From: a virus
Length of the DNA stretch: 30,152 nucleotides
IMG/VR virus record: IMGVR_UViG_3300047510_000493
Span: 1-30,152 of that record
Direction: 5' to 3' (one strand)
Shown here: piece by piece, positions 22,597 to 28,964 of the stretch
Numbering within the stretch: position 1 is the stretch's first letter
Layout of the letters: each line of letters begins with the position of its first letter
The notes under the pieces: generated by a model
Seen by the model: the letters and a program-made list of their open reading frames with translations, nothing else
What the model was told of the DNA's origin: nothing
The model's database searches: none
Program-made: the position numbers and the translations under genes

Positions 22597-22987
22597 GACC
22601 AATCTCCTTCAATGCAATGGTGTCACTTCCTGCCACATACACAGCAGCATTAATAATATCACCCCCATCGGTTATGGGCAACACCCCTTTTTCTTCGGAC
22701 TTGTATGCCCACTTTGCCATATCTTCAACGGATGCAAGTTTATTTTTTACCACAACCCATTCGTCAAGGTGGTCAAACTTCCACCGCCCAGCACCAGAAC
22801 GGCATTGGATTTCAAAGCCCATGTGCTGAAATGTCTTGCCGTGCTTATGTGCTTCGTCAATGGCTTGGGATTGTATCTGCTCTTTTGCTGCTTTGATTTG
22901 CTTTTCCAACCGGGTGAGTTGGCAGAACGCATCCAAAGCGGATGCGTTGCCTTCCTCAACATCAAATAAAACTTTTACAATGTCCAT
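22586..22987 (-). CDS. Hypothetical coiled-coil protein (133 aa)
   Basis: A helical N-terminus (LTRLEKQIKAAKEQIQSQAI, about residues 24-43) leads to a compact region with IQCRSGAGRWKFDHL (about 60-74) and ending near TDGGDIINAAVY. A coiled coil followed by a GR-W-K-F patch is seen in phage proteins near single-strand annealing proteins, and a recombination accessory role is possible. I cannot name the family. Its start shares a base with the stop of the next gene upstream (TAATG). Confidence 0.5.
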   Translation of the reverse strand: MDIVKVLFDVEEGNASALDAFCQLTRLEKQIKAAKEQIQSQAIDEAHKHGKTFQHMGFEIQCRSGAGRWKFDHLDEWVVVKNKLASVEDMAKWAYKSEEKGVLPITDGGDIINAAVYVAGSDTIALKEIGHAE

Positions 22988-23373
22988 TATAGCGTAATTT
23001 TAATTGCGCCCCACAAAATTGAAATTTCTTTTGCGGATGCTGGTTTAACAACTGGCTGTCTTGGCTGTCTTGTTTTTTTAGCAGGTAAATTCAACTGCAA
23101 CTGCTCTTTTGTTTTGCGTTTTTTTGCAAGATGCTTTTTTGTGGAAACCTTTTGAATTTCCTTGTTTTTCTGCATCAGGTTAAAAGCATCGTCAATAGTT
23201 GGTGGGCTTGTCATTATTGAATAATTATCACTTCCTGTAAAGTTTAACAACTTGCATGACTGCTGTGTGCGGTGACTTATTTTATGCTTACCAGTTAAAA
23301 ATTGGTCAGCTTTTATGCCTTTGTAAACGTCTTTCAAAAAGTCATAAAATTTACTTACACTTGTTGTTCTCAT
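22987..23373 (-). CDS. Basic Lys/Gln-rich protein of unknown function (128 aa)
   Basis: The N-terminal half has a helical segment (VSKFYDFLKDVYKGIKADQF, residues 6-25). The C-terminal half is very basic and disordered-looking (AKKRKTKEQLQLNLPAKKTR, about residues 83-102), suggesting nucleic acid binding. The conserved final part, SAKEISILWGAIKIT, may be a short docking motif. It overlaps the Rad52-like gene by ATGA, so the two are probably made together and could act in the same recombination step. Confidence 0.5.
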   Translation of the reverse strand: MRTTSVSKFYDFLKDVYKGIKADQFLTGKHKISHRTQQSCKLLNFTGSDNYSIMTSPPTIDDAFNLMQKNKEIQKVSTKKHLAKKRKTKEQLQLNLPAKKTRQPRQPVVKPASAKEISILWGAIKITL

Positions 23374-23852
23374 GGCTTCAAAATTATTACCTCTTTGAAA
23401 TTACCGAGATTAACCCACTCAACAAGTTTGGTCAGTTTGTCTTGGGCCCAATCAGGGATATATTTTTCATTGCATTCAATGAATACTTTTGGGTAATCAT
23501 ACAGGCATCTGCCTAATCCGAACTGCACAGCAGCCCTTTTCATTGCATCCGAGATACCGCCCTTTTCAGGTTCGATGTTGGTCTTAGATGCACCATCTTC
23601 TCGGTACACGGTTTTAGTTGTTTTTTTGTCAGGGCCGATTGGAACTTGAACAATTAAACGGCATATAAAGCCGTTGGTTATCTCCCTAAATTCGGAAGTC
23701 CAATTTGTCGGCCCGAAGGCAGCGTCAAAGCGTTGCATTACGCAGCGATTGTTAATGTACGGCACGACAATCATTTTGCCTGTGCTGGTTACTGATTGCA
23801 CCCGCCATTCGATTTCGTTTGGCTGGATTGGTGCAGTTAAAATTTCATTCAT
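23370..23852 (-). CDS. Rad52/22-type single-strand annealing protein
   Basis: The 160-residue protein has the conserved core of Rad52-like phage annealing proteins: YINNRCVMQRFDAAFGPTNW (32-51, the ssDNA-facing hairpin region), then SKTNIEPEKGGISDAMKRAA (89-108) and VQFGLGRCLYDYPK. It should coat single strands and anneal complementary DNA during phage recombination and repair. It is short, carrying little beyond the annealing core, as is usual in phages. An AAGGA lies just before the ATG, so it may start with a rare Shine-Dalgarno contact. The gap to the next upstream gene (40 bases) contains no clear promoter. Confidence 0.85.
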   Translation of the reverse strand: MNEILTAPIQPNEIEWRVQSVTSTGKMIVVPYINNRCVMQRFDAAFGPTNWTSEFREITNGFICRLIVQVPIGPDKKTTKTVYREDGASKTNIEPEKGGISDAMKRAAVQFGLGRCLYDYPKVFIECNEKYIPDWAQDKLTKLVEWVNLGNFKEVIILKP

Positions 23853-23892
23853 GTCCTTGGAATTTTAAAGTGTTAGTTTAGTTTTTGCCTTG

Positions 23893-24117
23893 TTATTTTA
23901 AATTGTCCGTGTGGATTGTGCCGAAGATGCGGATGAGGGTTGGCAGAATTTCAGCAGGGATGCTGACGCATTTGCGGCCATCTTGACCGGGTGCGAATTC
24001 CTGAATGAAATAAATGGTGTTGCTGTCATCTTCCCAATCAATGTTGTAGGTGACATCATCGTGTTCGAACTTGGCAGAATAGCTGCCTGTGTGTGTGACT
24101 TTTATTTGTGTTTCCAT
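23893..24117 (-). CDS. Small beta-rich protein with its own leaderless-type promoter (74 aa)
   Basis: The product has alternating strands (IKVTHTGSYSAKFEHDDVTY, residues 5-24, then NIDWEDDSNTIYF) and a helical C-terminus (AEILPTLIRIFGTI). No family is recognised. It stands out because a TATATTTG box lies four bases before its ATG, so it is probably transcribed separately from the upstream genes. Confidence 0.6.
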   Translation of the reverse strand: METQIKVTHTGSYSAKFEHDDVTYNIDWEDDSNTIYFIQEFAPGQDGRKCVSIPAEILPTLIRIFGTIHTDNLK

Positions 24118-24152
24118 GATGCAAATATAGTATAAGTTTTTATATTACAAAA
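24118..24152 (-). promoter_or_regulatory. Bacteroidota-type promoter directly before ATG 24117
   Basis: On the minus strand TTTTG (24152-24148) is followed after 18 bases by TATATTTG (24129-24122), then CATC and ATG. The spacing from box to start codon predicts transcription starting at or next to the A of the ATG. Confidence 0.7.
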
Positions 24153-24324
24153 CTTTTTCTGCAATTTTTTTTATCAGGTCATCCGATATCGGCTCGGCTT
24201 GAAATCCTTTCTTCCGATATTTTTTTAGTGTCTTTTCAAGTTCGTCATCAGGCACCGGCTCAAATGACATCATCTGGTCTTTCCAATAGACCACCGTTTT
24301 ATATCCCTTCGTTTCCGTACTCAT
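24145..24324 (-). CDS. Small protein of unknown function (59 aa)
   Basis: I use ATG 24324; an alternative TTG at 24351 would add nine residues. The product begins with STETKGYKTVVYWKDQMMSF and ends in a charged helical part (DDLIKKIAEKVL). It overlaps the preceding gene by 26 bases. No motif is recognised. Confidence 0.5.
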   Translation of the reverse strand: MSTETKGYKTVVYWKDQMMSFEPVPDDELEKTLKKYRKKGFQAEPISDDLIKKIAEKVL

Positions 24325-24511
24325 GTCGCAAAATTTCAAAAGCCGTGTCAATTACCTGCTGTTCCTTTTTGCTTTTGTACTTGCTTGGATTGTTCAGGGC
24401 CTTTATCACGGTGGCATAACTTGCCACACCTTTACAGGCATCAACAACCTGCATCTTCATTCCTTTACGGGCGTGTTCAATAAAGTGTTTTCTTTTATCC
24501 TCGTGTGTCAT
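24299..24511 (-). CDS. Small HTH-like protein (70 aa)
   Basis: The middle of this basic, helical protein reads VVDACKGVASYATVIKALNN (about residues 22-41), with a spacing that resembles a helix-turn-helix like those in small phage repressors or arpU-type regulators. KYKSKKEQQVIDTAFEIL follows as the flanking helix. A DNA-binding role is a guess. It overlaps its neighbours by 4 and 26 bases, so it is part of the coupled early run. Confidence 0.5.
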   Translation of the reverse strand: MTHEDKRKHFIEHARKGMKMQVVDACKGVASYATVIKALNNPSKYKSKKEQQVIDTAFEILRHEYGNEGI

Positions 24512-24714
24512 AAATTTTCAATTTCTCTTTTTACTTCTTGCCAGTAACCATGTTGCTCAAACACCCTTTGGCTTTCAAGTGCTGCCCAAATCTCATCCAC
24601 TGCAATCATTGCACATTGTTTAGCCTCCATCCAATTTAATGATTGACCATCTTGATGCAATCCCAATCGATAATATTTTCGTATTAGTTCTTGTGCTTTT
24701 TCTTTTGGTGTCAT
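24508..24714 (-). CDS. Small conserved phage protein (68 aa)
   Basis: The product, starting TPKEKAQELIRKYYRLG and ending YWQEVKREIENL, has the pattern of a very common small protein in Bacteroidota phages, with AKQCAMIAVDEI in the middle. Its function is not known to me. It overlaps both neighbours by ATGA. Confidence 0.6.
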   Translation of the reverse strand: MTPKEKAQELIRKYYRLGLHQDGQSLNWMEAKQCAMIAVDEIWAALESQRVFEQHGYWQEVKREIENL

Positions 24715-25019
24715 ATCCTTTGTTTGTAATCTGTATTTGTGTTGTCTAACAATCGTTTATTTTTAGCTTGTGTTTCAGTTGAGATTTTCAGCAGAATAAG
24801 ATATCCGATAAGGTCATTCAAAGTGTCTTCATCAGGTGCTTCCATTCCGGTTGTTTTGATGCGGCTCAACTTGTCATCAATGCGGACAAGCAACTGCTCT
24901 GTAGTGGATGCCTTGCTGAAAACCCGCACTGGTTCGAGTGCAGAGTTTCCATACTTGGCATTTTTTACAAGCAGCAAATCTCTGATGTCATGGCAGGTTT
25001 TAATGATTTGGTCTTTCAT
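24711..25019 (-). CDS. Nmad1/DUF1599-like protein, possible link to nucleotide modification
   Basis: I chose ATG 25019, one base after the upstream stop; ATG 25037 would add six residues. The 102-residue helical product contains KNAKYGNSALEPVRVFSKAS (residues 19-38 of this form), LLVRIDDKLSRIK, and DTLNDLIGYLILL. This KYG-(N/D)SAL...RIDDKLSRI...DLIGYL pattern resembles the DUF1599/Nmad1 family, which was named for association with phage base modification. Whether it modifies nucleotides here is unproven, but two glycosyltransferases and a C5-methyltransferase are in the same window. Confidence 0.6.
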   Translation of the reverse strand: MKDQIIKTCHDIRDLLLVKNAKYGNSALEPVRVFSKASTTEQLLVRIDDKLSRIKTTGMEAPDEDTLNDLIGYLILLKISTETQAKNKRLLDNTNTDYKQRI

Positions 25020-25020
25020 A

Positions 25021-25287
25021 CTAAAAAGGTAAATCATCGGTTGAACTTACTTTCGGTTCGGGTGTTACATTTTTGTAACTTACATTTTTAGCACCCCCCA
25101 CATACGTTGCAGGTTTCTTCGCTTCCCGTTCTTCTTTTGACTGCGACAGGGCAATGTAGTGTGTTTCTCCGAACTTTCCTTCGGCTTTACGTTCAGCACA
25201 TACGAGCTTGATGTACTTCTTGCCATTTTTGGCGGTAGTGATTGCCTCACTGGGCAAATCTGATAGGCATATATCGAGTATTAACAT
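25021..25287 (-). CDS. Single-stranded DNA-binding-like protein with acidic DDLPF tail
   Basis: The 88-residue protein has an N-terminal strand-rich region, GKKYIKLVCAERKAEGKFGE (about residues 22-41) and THYIALSQSKEE, suggestive of a small OB-like fold. It ends SSTDDLPF. That acidic ending copies the C-terminal tip of bacterial SSB (DDDIPF), which docks replication and repair enzymes. It should bind exposed ssDNA in the phage fork and recruit partners. It has its own leaderless-type promoter. The OB-fold is not certain from sequence alone. Confidence 0.6.
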   Translation of the reverse strand: MLILDICLSDLPSEAITTAKNGKKYIKLVCAERKAEGKFGETHYIALSQSKEEREAKKPATYVGGAKNVSYKNVTPEPKVSSTDDLPF

Positions 25288-25322
25288 GGTGCAAATATAG
25301 TAAATTAAATCTGTTCTGCAAA
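25288..25322 (-). promoter_or_regulatory. Bacteroidota-type promoter directly before ATG 25287
   Basis: On the minus strand TTTG (25322-25319) is followed after exactly 19 bases by TATATTTG (25299-25292), then CACC and ATG. The -33 box lies inside the end of the DnaA-C gene. This is the best-matched of the four start-adjacent promoters. Confidence 0.8.
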
Positions 25323-25760
25323 TTCTTCAAACTTATTTTTCACGGTTTCAAGGTTACGGGCATAGCGTTTGTCATAGCTCATCAGGTTGTCCACAACCCG
25401 GCAGCTGTTTATCACGGTACTATGGTCACGGCCACCGCATATTTGCCCGATTTTCTGCAACGATAACGTAGTCTTATTGCGGCATAACCACTGAAACATT
25501 TGGCGCAGTTCAACAACATCCCGTTTACGGGTGCTGATTACCACCCATTCCGGCCTGTACTCACTGAATACTGAACGGATAGCAAGGTGTGCGGCTTTGA
25601 TAACCTGCTCATCCTTGTCAATGTTTTCCATTTTGAGCATTCTTTCTAACTCGTTGATGCGGATGCCCTGATGATAGATGATTTCTTTGAGTCTGTCGAT
25701 TTCACTTTGACGAAATGTTGTGCGGCTGTTGCGCTGTGGTGCTTTGATTTCTATTCTCAT
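25305..25760 (-). CDS. Stand-alone DnaA domain IV-like protein
   Basis: The N-terminal 50 residues are basic and coiled (SEIDRLKEIIYHQGIRINEL). Residues about 75-145 match the DNA-binding domain IV of DnaA: RKRDVVELRQMFQWLCRN (about 78-95), LSLQKIGQICGGRDHSTVIN (about 99-118) and a final helix. The GGRDHSTV signature is the DnaA-box recognition loop. The AAA+ ATPase domain is absent, so it cannot itself melt an origin; it could recruit helicase or compete with host DnaA. It overlaps the methyltransferase gene by 59 bases. A perfect DnaA box lies at 30004-30012. Confidence 0.8.
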   Translation of the reverse strand: MRIEIKAPQRNSRTTFRQSEIDRLKEIIYHQGIRINELERMLKMENIDKDEQVIKAAHLAIRSVFSEYRPEWVVISTRKRDVVELRQMFQWLCRNKTTLSLQKIGQICGGRDHSTVINSCRVVDNLMSYDKRYARNLETVKNKFEEFAEQI

Positions 25761-26727
25761 GGTGTATTATCTTAAAAAGTTCGTATGCTATTTGTGGTAC
25801 TATGGCATTTCCATATCCTTTGATTGACTCGTTTCTCCATTTTGGAAAGGTAATTCCGTCCAGTTCGGTGGGAAGCCCATCATCTCCGCCACAAACCGGG
25901 GATTGAGTTGGGAAGTTGTGCCAGTCATTTCTTTGGCTATTTTTGCAATGCTGTCCTGTTTCCTGGTTCCTGTGTTTTTTTCCGGGCTGTCGGTTGCCAT
26001 CGGTGTCGGTAGCATTCCCATTGCCATTGCCCTGTTCAGCGTTACAGAATGCATTGATCCTTCCTTCACTTGCGTTGACTTCATCGTTGCCGTTGCATTG
26101 GTGCTGTCCATTGCTGTCGGGGTGGGTAGCATTCCAGTTGATGCCAAGTCGTGTAAATCTATCGTCCATCCTTGTTTCAACTTTCTTTGCATTCTTCCAT
26201 TCTCCATTGATGTTGCACCATTGCGAGAATTTCCGGCTATTGGAGTAGGCAATAAACCAGCATCTATCCCGGCGGTGCGGTGCGTTTTTGGCCGCAGCTG
26301 GAATAATAAACGGTTGAACTTCGTACCCTTGATTTTCCAAGTCAAGGCACACCTGCTCGAAAACCAGTCCGCCATCAATATTTGTGATACCAAAGACATT
26401 TTCTGCAATGACCCATGTGGGCTTAATCTCTTGTATTGCTCGTAGCATTTCGCCCCACAAGTAGCGTTCATCATCTGTTCCTTTTCGCTTTCCTGCGAGT
26501 GAAAATGGCTGACATGGAAAGCCACCGGAAATAACATCAATTGTTCCTTCATATTTTTTGAAATCAGTTTTGCATATATCAATGTGGCTGTCAGCTTCCG
26601 GCCAATAGTATTCAAGGACTTTGCGTGGAAAGTTCATCCATTCGCAATGGAACACATTTTCCCATCCCATCCATTCGGCTGCAAGGTCAAAACCACCGAT
26701 GCCTGAAAATAAACTGCCGTGTCTCAT
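25702..26727 (-). CDS. C5-cytosine DNA methyltransferase (Dcm type)
   Basis: The 341-residue protein has the ordered motifs of the family: I, FSGIGG (7-12); IV, GGFPCQPFS (68-76, catalytic Cys72); VI, ENV (109-111); VIII, HRRDRCW (151-157); and X, GYGNAIVPQ (304-312). It transfers a methyl group from SAM to carbon 5 of cytosine, probably to protect phage DNA. No restriction partner is visible nearby. The target-recognition region (about 158-290) is rich in Asn, Gly and Gln. In that same region a second open frame on the same strand shows family-like features. A TATATTTG box lies four bases before the ATG. Confidence 0.92.
   Translation of the reverse strand: MRHGSLFSGIGGFDLAAEWMGWENVFHCEWMNFPRKVLEYYWPEADSHIDICKTDFKKYEGTIDVISGGFPCQPFSLAGKRKGTDDERYLWGEMLRAIQEIKPTWVIAENVFGITNIDGGLVFEQVCLDLENQGYEVQPFIIPAAAKNAPHRRDRCWFIAYSNSRKFSQWCNINGEWKNAKKVETRMDDRFTRLGINWNATHPDSNGQHQCNGNDEVNASEGRINAFCNAEQGNGNGNATDTDGNRQPGKKHRNQETGQHCKNSQRNDWHNFPTQSPVCGGDDGLPTELDGITFPKWRNESIKGYGNAIVPQIAYELFKIIHHENRNQSTTAQQPHNISSK
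25800..26615 (-). CDS. Overprinted +1 frame inside the methyltransferase gene
   Basis: This 271-codon frame lies wholly within the Dcm gene. Its first 80 residues look like a shadow, but residues about 84-237 do not. They contain WFSSRCALTWKIKGTK (84-99), three (L/M)LPTPxA repeats (121-126, 152-157 and 181-186), and LNPRFVAEMMGFPPNWTELP (217-236). From memory, CALTWK...LLPTP...LNPRFVxEMMGFPxxWTEL is a phrase seen in proteins annotated as phage DNA methyltransferase parts. If it is translated, the two frames share bases 25905-26366. No separate promoter or start signal is clear, so expression is uncertain. Confidence 0.45.
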   Translation of the reverse strand: MNTIGRKLTATLIYAKLISKNMKEQLMLFPVAFHVSHFHSQESEKEQMMNATCGAKCYEQYKRLSPHGSLQKMSLVSQILMADWFSSRCALTWKIKGTKFNRLLFQLRPKTHRTAGIDAGLLPTPIAGNSRNGATSMENGRMQRKLKQGWTIDLHDLASTGMLPTPTAMDSTNATATMKSTQVKEGSMHSVTLNRAMAMGMLPTPMATDSPEKNTGTRKQDSIAKIAKEMTGTTSQLNPRFVAEMMGFPPNWTELPFQNGETSQSKDMEMP

Positions 26728-26739
26728 AGTGCAAATATA
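26728..26739 (-). promoter_or_regulatory. -7-type promoter box directly before ATG 26727
   Basis: TATATTTG (26739-26732 on the minus strand) is followed by CACT and ATG. At the expected -33 distance only TTTT is present, so the upstream box is weak. Box-to-start spacing is the same four bases as at 24117, 25287 and 29940. Confidence 0.6.
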
Positions 26740-26754
26740 GTTATTTATATTTAA

Positions 26755-27990
26755 TTAAAAAATGTATTCAACTGTTTTACCCATAAAATTGCATTGAAGC
26801 GTTCCGGTCATGCCATTTCTGCACTTGCTGATAATCAATTCAGCATCTTCAAGTTCAGGTGGATTGCCACCATTTTTCTGCGCTTCATAATAATCTGGTC
26901 TATACGGAAATAACACCGTATCAGCATCCTGTTCTATTGCACCTGACTCCCGAAGGTTTGCCAATTTCGGGCGGCTGTTACCTTCCTCTGTTCCCCTGTT
27001 GAGTTGTGACAATGGCATCACGGTGCATCCGCATTCTTTGGCTATCAGTTTGCATTGCCTACTGATGTTGGCTATTTCTTGCTCCCGATTTTTACCGCCT
27101 GTGCTTTTGACCAACTGCATATAGTCAATGATGACCAGCGTTGGTTTTATTTTCATTGTCTTAATTCGGGTTTTGATTTGAGCAATGTCCAGCATAGTGC
27201 TGTCCTCAATTTGAAATTTATAGTCAATCAGCAGTAATTCACGTGCAATGTTCTCCAACTCAAATTCATTCACATCAGCGTTACGGACTTTCAGGTTGTC
27301 CACCCGGCCCAAAGATGAAAGTATGCGGTCAGCAAGTTGTTCTTTGCTCATCTCCATGCTGAACATTATCACCCTACCCCCCAGCTTTGCATGGGCAATC
27401 CCGATGCTGACTGCGAATGCTGTCTTACCCATCCCGGGCCGACCTGCAACCACCACATTTTCACCGGGAACAAAACCACCAATGTACTTATCCAATCTGG
27501 TGAACCCGGTGGGCAAACCAATTGTTTTGATTTCTGCCTTGCTTCGTTTCTCCAAGTTATCGAAGCGGTCACCGAGTAAAGTGATCAGGTCAATGGCTTG
27601 TCCGCTTTCGGTAAGTTGTATTTCATCAATCATTTTTTGAGTGCTGCTAATACTTTCCATAATATCGCCACCATCCTGCATGAATTTTACCTGATTTGCC
27701 ATGCAGTCAATCATCGTTTTACGGATAAATTCCTGATGCAGCATTGCAACCAACCGGGTAATACTTTCGCCTGTGTAGTAGTTGTTTAGCCCTGCGATGT
27801 CCATTGCCATGTCACGGTGCTTCATTACCACCGCCACGTTGTCTATGTGTTCGTTATTAAGGTACATCGCCTGAATGGTCAAACATAGGGTGCGGTATTT
27901 TGGCACTGTAAACCATTCGCTGCGTACGGTTGCGGTCAGGTCAAGCTGCTTACCTTGCAACCACGTTCCGAGTATTTGTTGCTCTATCAT
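26755..27990 (-). CDS. dnaB: Replicative DNA helicase, DnaB family
   Basis: The 411-residue protein has a DnaB N-terminal helical domain (about residues 1-100) and a RecA-type motor. Walker A is GRPGMGKT (183-190), Walker B is LVIIDYMQL (about 285-293), and later motifs include MPLSQLNRGTE and RESGAIEQDADTVLF. It unwinds the phage fork as a hexamer. It overlaps the DUF6291-like gene by ATGA, which fits a loader/initiator and helicase pair. No primase gene is seen in the window, so priming is probably done by the host enzyme or by a gene outside. Confidence 0.95.
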   Translation of the reverse strand: MIEQQILGTWLQGKQLDLTATVRSEWFTVPKYRTLCLTIQAMYLNNEHIDNVAVVMKHRDMAMDIAGLNNYYTGESITRLVAMLHQEFIRKTMIDCMANQVKFMQDGGDIMESISSTQKMIDEIQLTESGQAIDLITLLGDRFDNLEKRSKAEIKTIGLPTGFTRLDKYIGGFVPGENVVVAGRPGMGKTAFAVSIGIAHAKLGGRVIMFSMEMSKEQLADRILSSLGRVDNLKVRNADVNEFELENIARELLLIDYKFQIEDSTMLDIAQIKTRIKTMKIKPTLVIIDYMQLVKSTGGKNREQEIANISRQCKLIAKECGCTVMPLSQLNRGTEEGNSRPKLANLRESGAIEQDADTVLFPYRPDYYEAQKNGGNPPELEDAELIISKCRNGMTGTLQCNFMGKTVEYIF

Positions 27991-28595
27991 TGTAAAAAGT
28001 TTTCTTTGGGTGTACGGTAAACTTCTGCTGTGATTTTCTTTATGTCAGCAGATAGCCAATTTTTTGCGGTAAGGTATAGTGACCTTTTGTTTGCAATGCC
28101 TTTCCAATTTTCTGCCCTGTCCAGAATGTTATCAATTTGGTCAATGGTATAGCCATCAGCAATTAGCTTGTCAACTTCTGCCCTTGTGATTTCCAAATGC
28201 AAAATTTTACGATATATATCTTTATTGTCATTATCATTTACATTTACATTATCAGTAACATTAACATTTACATTAACAGCTTTTTTTGCTTTCGTTTGCT
28301 TTTCCAAAAAACCATTTGCTTTTTTTGCTTCTGTTTGCTTTTTAGGTCTACCGCCTAACTTTCCACTTTCACTACGTTTTCCCCTAACTTCATCCCAATG
28401 ACGTAAATCCCTTTTTAACTGCATCTTAATAGGTTCAAATGCAAGTTGCAATACAAGGTCATCAGTTACCGGATTTTCATCGTTAACGTATGCGAGAATG
28501 TGTTTTATCAATCTACCTGCAATTTCATCAGGAAGCATTTTAAATATTGACTGCTGGTCGCAGTACATTACGAATGACTTTTTATCCTTTGCCAT
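27987..28595 (-). CDS. DUF6291-like replication protein (initiator or loader candidate)
   Basis: The N-terminus, SFVMYCDQQSIFKMLPDEIA (residues 7-26) followed by LIKHILAYVNDENP, matches the DUF6291 pattern seen before dnaB in Bacteroidota phages. A basic linker (SGKLGGRPKKQTEAKKA) is followed by a low-complexity stretch VNVNVNVTDNVNVNDNDN, coded by a tandem 12-base repeat. A C-terminal helical domain (about 125-202) resembles a DnaB-interacting or DnaT/PriA-like part. It is probably a replisome organiser. It overlaps DnaB by ATGA. The role is inferred from order and from the lambda O/P comparison. Confidence 0.65.
   Translation of the reverse strand: MAKDKKSFVMYCDQQSIFKMLPDEIAGRLIKHILAYVNDENPVTDDLVLQLAFEPIKMQLKRDLRHWDEVRGKRSESGKLGGRPKKQTEAKKANGFLEKQTKAKKAVNVNVNVTDNVNVNDNDNKDIYRKILHLEITRAEVDKLIADGYTIDQIDNILDRAENWKGIANKRSLYLTAKNWLSADIKKITAEVYRTPKENFLQ
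28228..28280 (-). repeat. Imperfect 12-base tandem repeat inside the DUF6291-like gene
   Basis: About four units related to CATTAACATTTA lie in tandem on the plus strand (28235-28280), in frame with the gene. They give the Val/Asn/Asp stretch. An A/T-rich iteron cluster inside an initiator gene recalls the lambda origin within gene O. Confidence 0.5.
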
Positions 28596-28794
28596 TTTGT
28601 TTCAAGGTTAATTTTTTACACTGGTTGTAATAGATGATTTGCAGGTCAAGTTTCATCCATAAGTACTCACATTGTAATAACGTAAGCACCTTGTTTTCTC
28701 GCCTGTAATTTTCATACTCTTTGCGCAGTTCAAGTTCTGCGATTTGCTCGTCACAATATGCGACTGGTAATGGTGTGGGTTTGTAAATATTCAT
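28582..28794 (-). CDS. Small conserved phage protein (70 aa), upstream of the DUF6291-like gene
   Basis: I chose ATG 28794. An in-frame ATG at 28884 would extend the product by 30 residues through a strongly structured RNA element. The 70-residue protein begins NIYKPTPLPVAYCDEQIAEL, continues with a charged helix (RKEYENYRRENKVLTLLQCE) and ends basic. It overlaps the next gene by 14 bases. No function is known. The ATG follows directly after a run of eight U. Confidence 0.55.
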   Translation of the reverse strand: MNIYKPTPLPVAYCDEQIAELELRKEYENYRRENKVLTLLQCEYLWMKLDLQIIYYNQCKKLTLKQNGKG

Positions 28795-28866
28795 AAAAAA
28801 AACACCCACACTTTCAAAGGTTAGACCCGGCCCCAAGATAGCCGACCTTTTACTCGCGTGGGTGTT
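28795..28866 (-). ncRNA. Nested hairpin ending in U8 immediately before an ATG
   Basis: On the minus strand AACACCCAC (28866-28858) pairs with GTGGGTGTT (28809-28801), AAAGGT (28850-28845) with ACCTTT (28821-28816), and CGGC (28844-28841) with GCCG (28831-28828). Nineteen pairs are nested in 66 bases. Eight U (28802-28795) follow, two of them in the stem, and ATG 28794 comes next. It could be a small RNA with terminator, an attenuator or a translational switch. It lies in the 170-base gap behind the ParB-like gene; the remaining 98 bases (28867-28964) hold no gene or consensus promoter that I can see. Confidence 0.55.
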
Positions 28867-28964
28867 GATTATATTTTTTTTCATTTGCTTGGTTCTCGGC
28901 AGGGGGTCTAATTCCTGTTATTCCGATATGCAATTATATAACAAAGATTTTAGATTTCCAAATT

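Noticed and set aside
22529-22969. A 146-codon plus-strand frame with cysteines and histidines
   Set aside because: It is antisense to two coupled early genes and spans their junction, so it is most likely a shadow.
25903-26445. A long plus-strand frame (180 codons) encoding a very hydrophobic protein
   Set aside because: It is antisense to the methyltransferase; its hydrophobic composition follows from the Asn/Gly-rich target-recognition codons, and no start or promoter supports it.
27248-27640. A 130-codon plus-strand frame
   Set aside because: It is antisense to the Walker A region of dnaB; its residues mirror conserved helicase codons.
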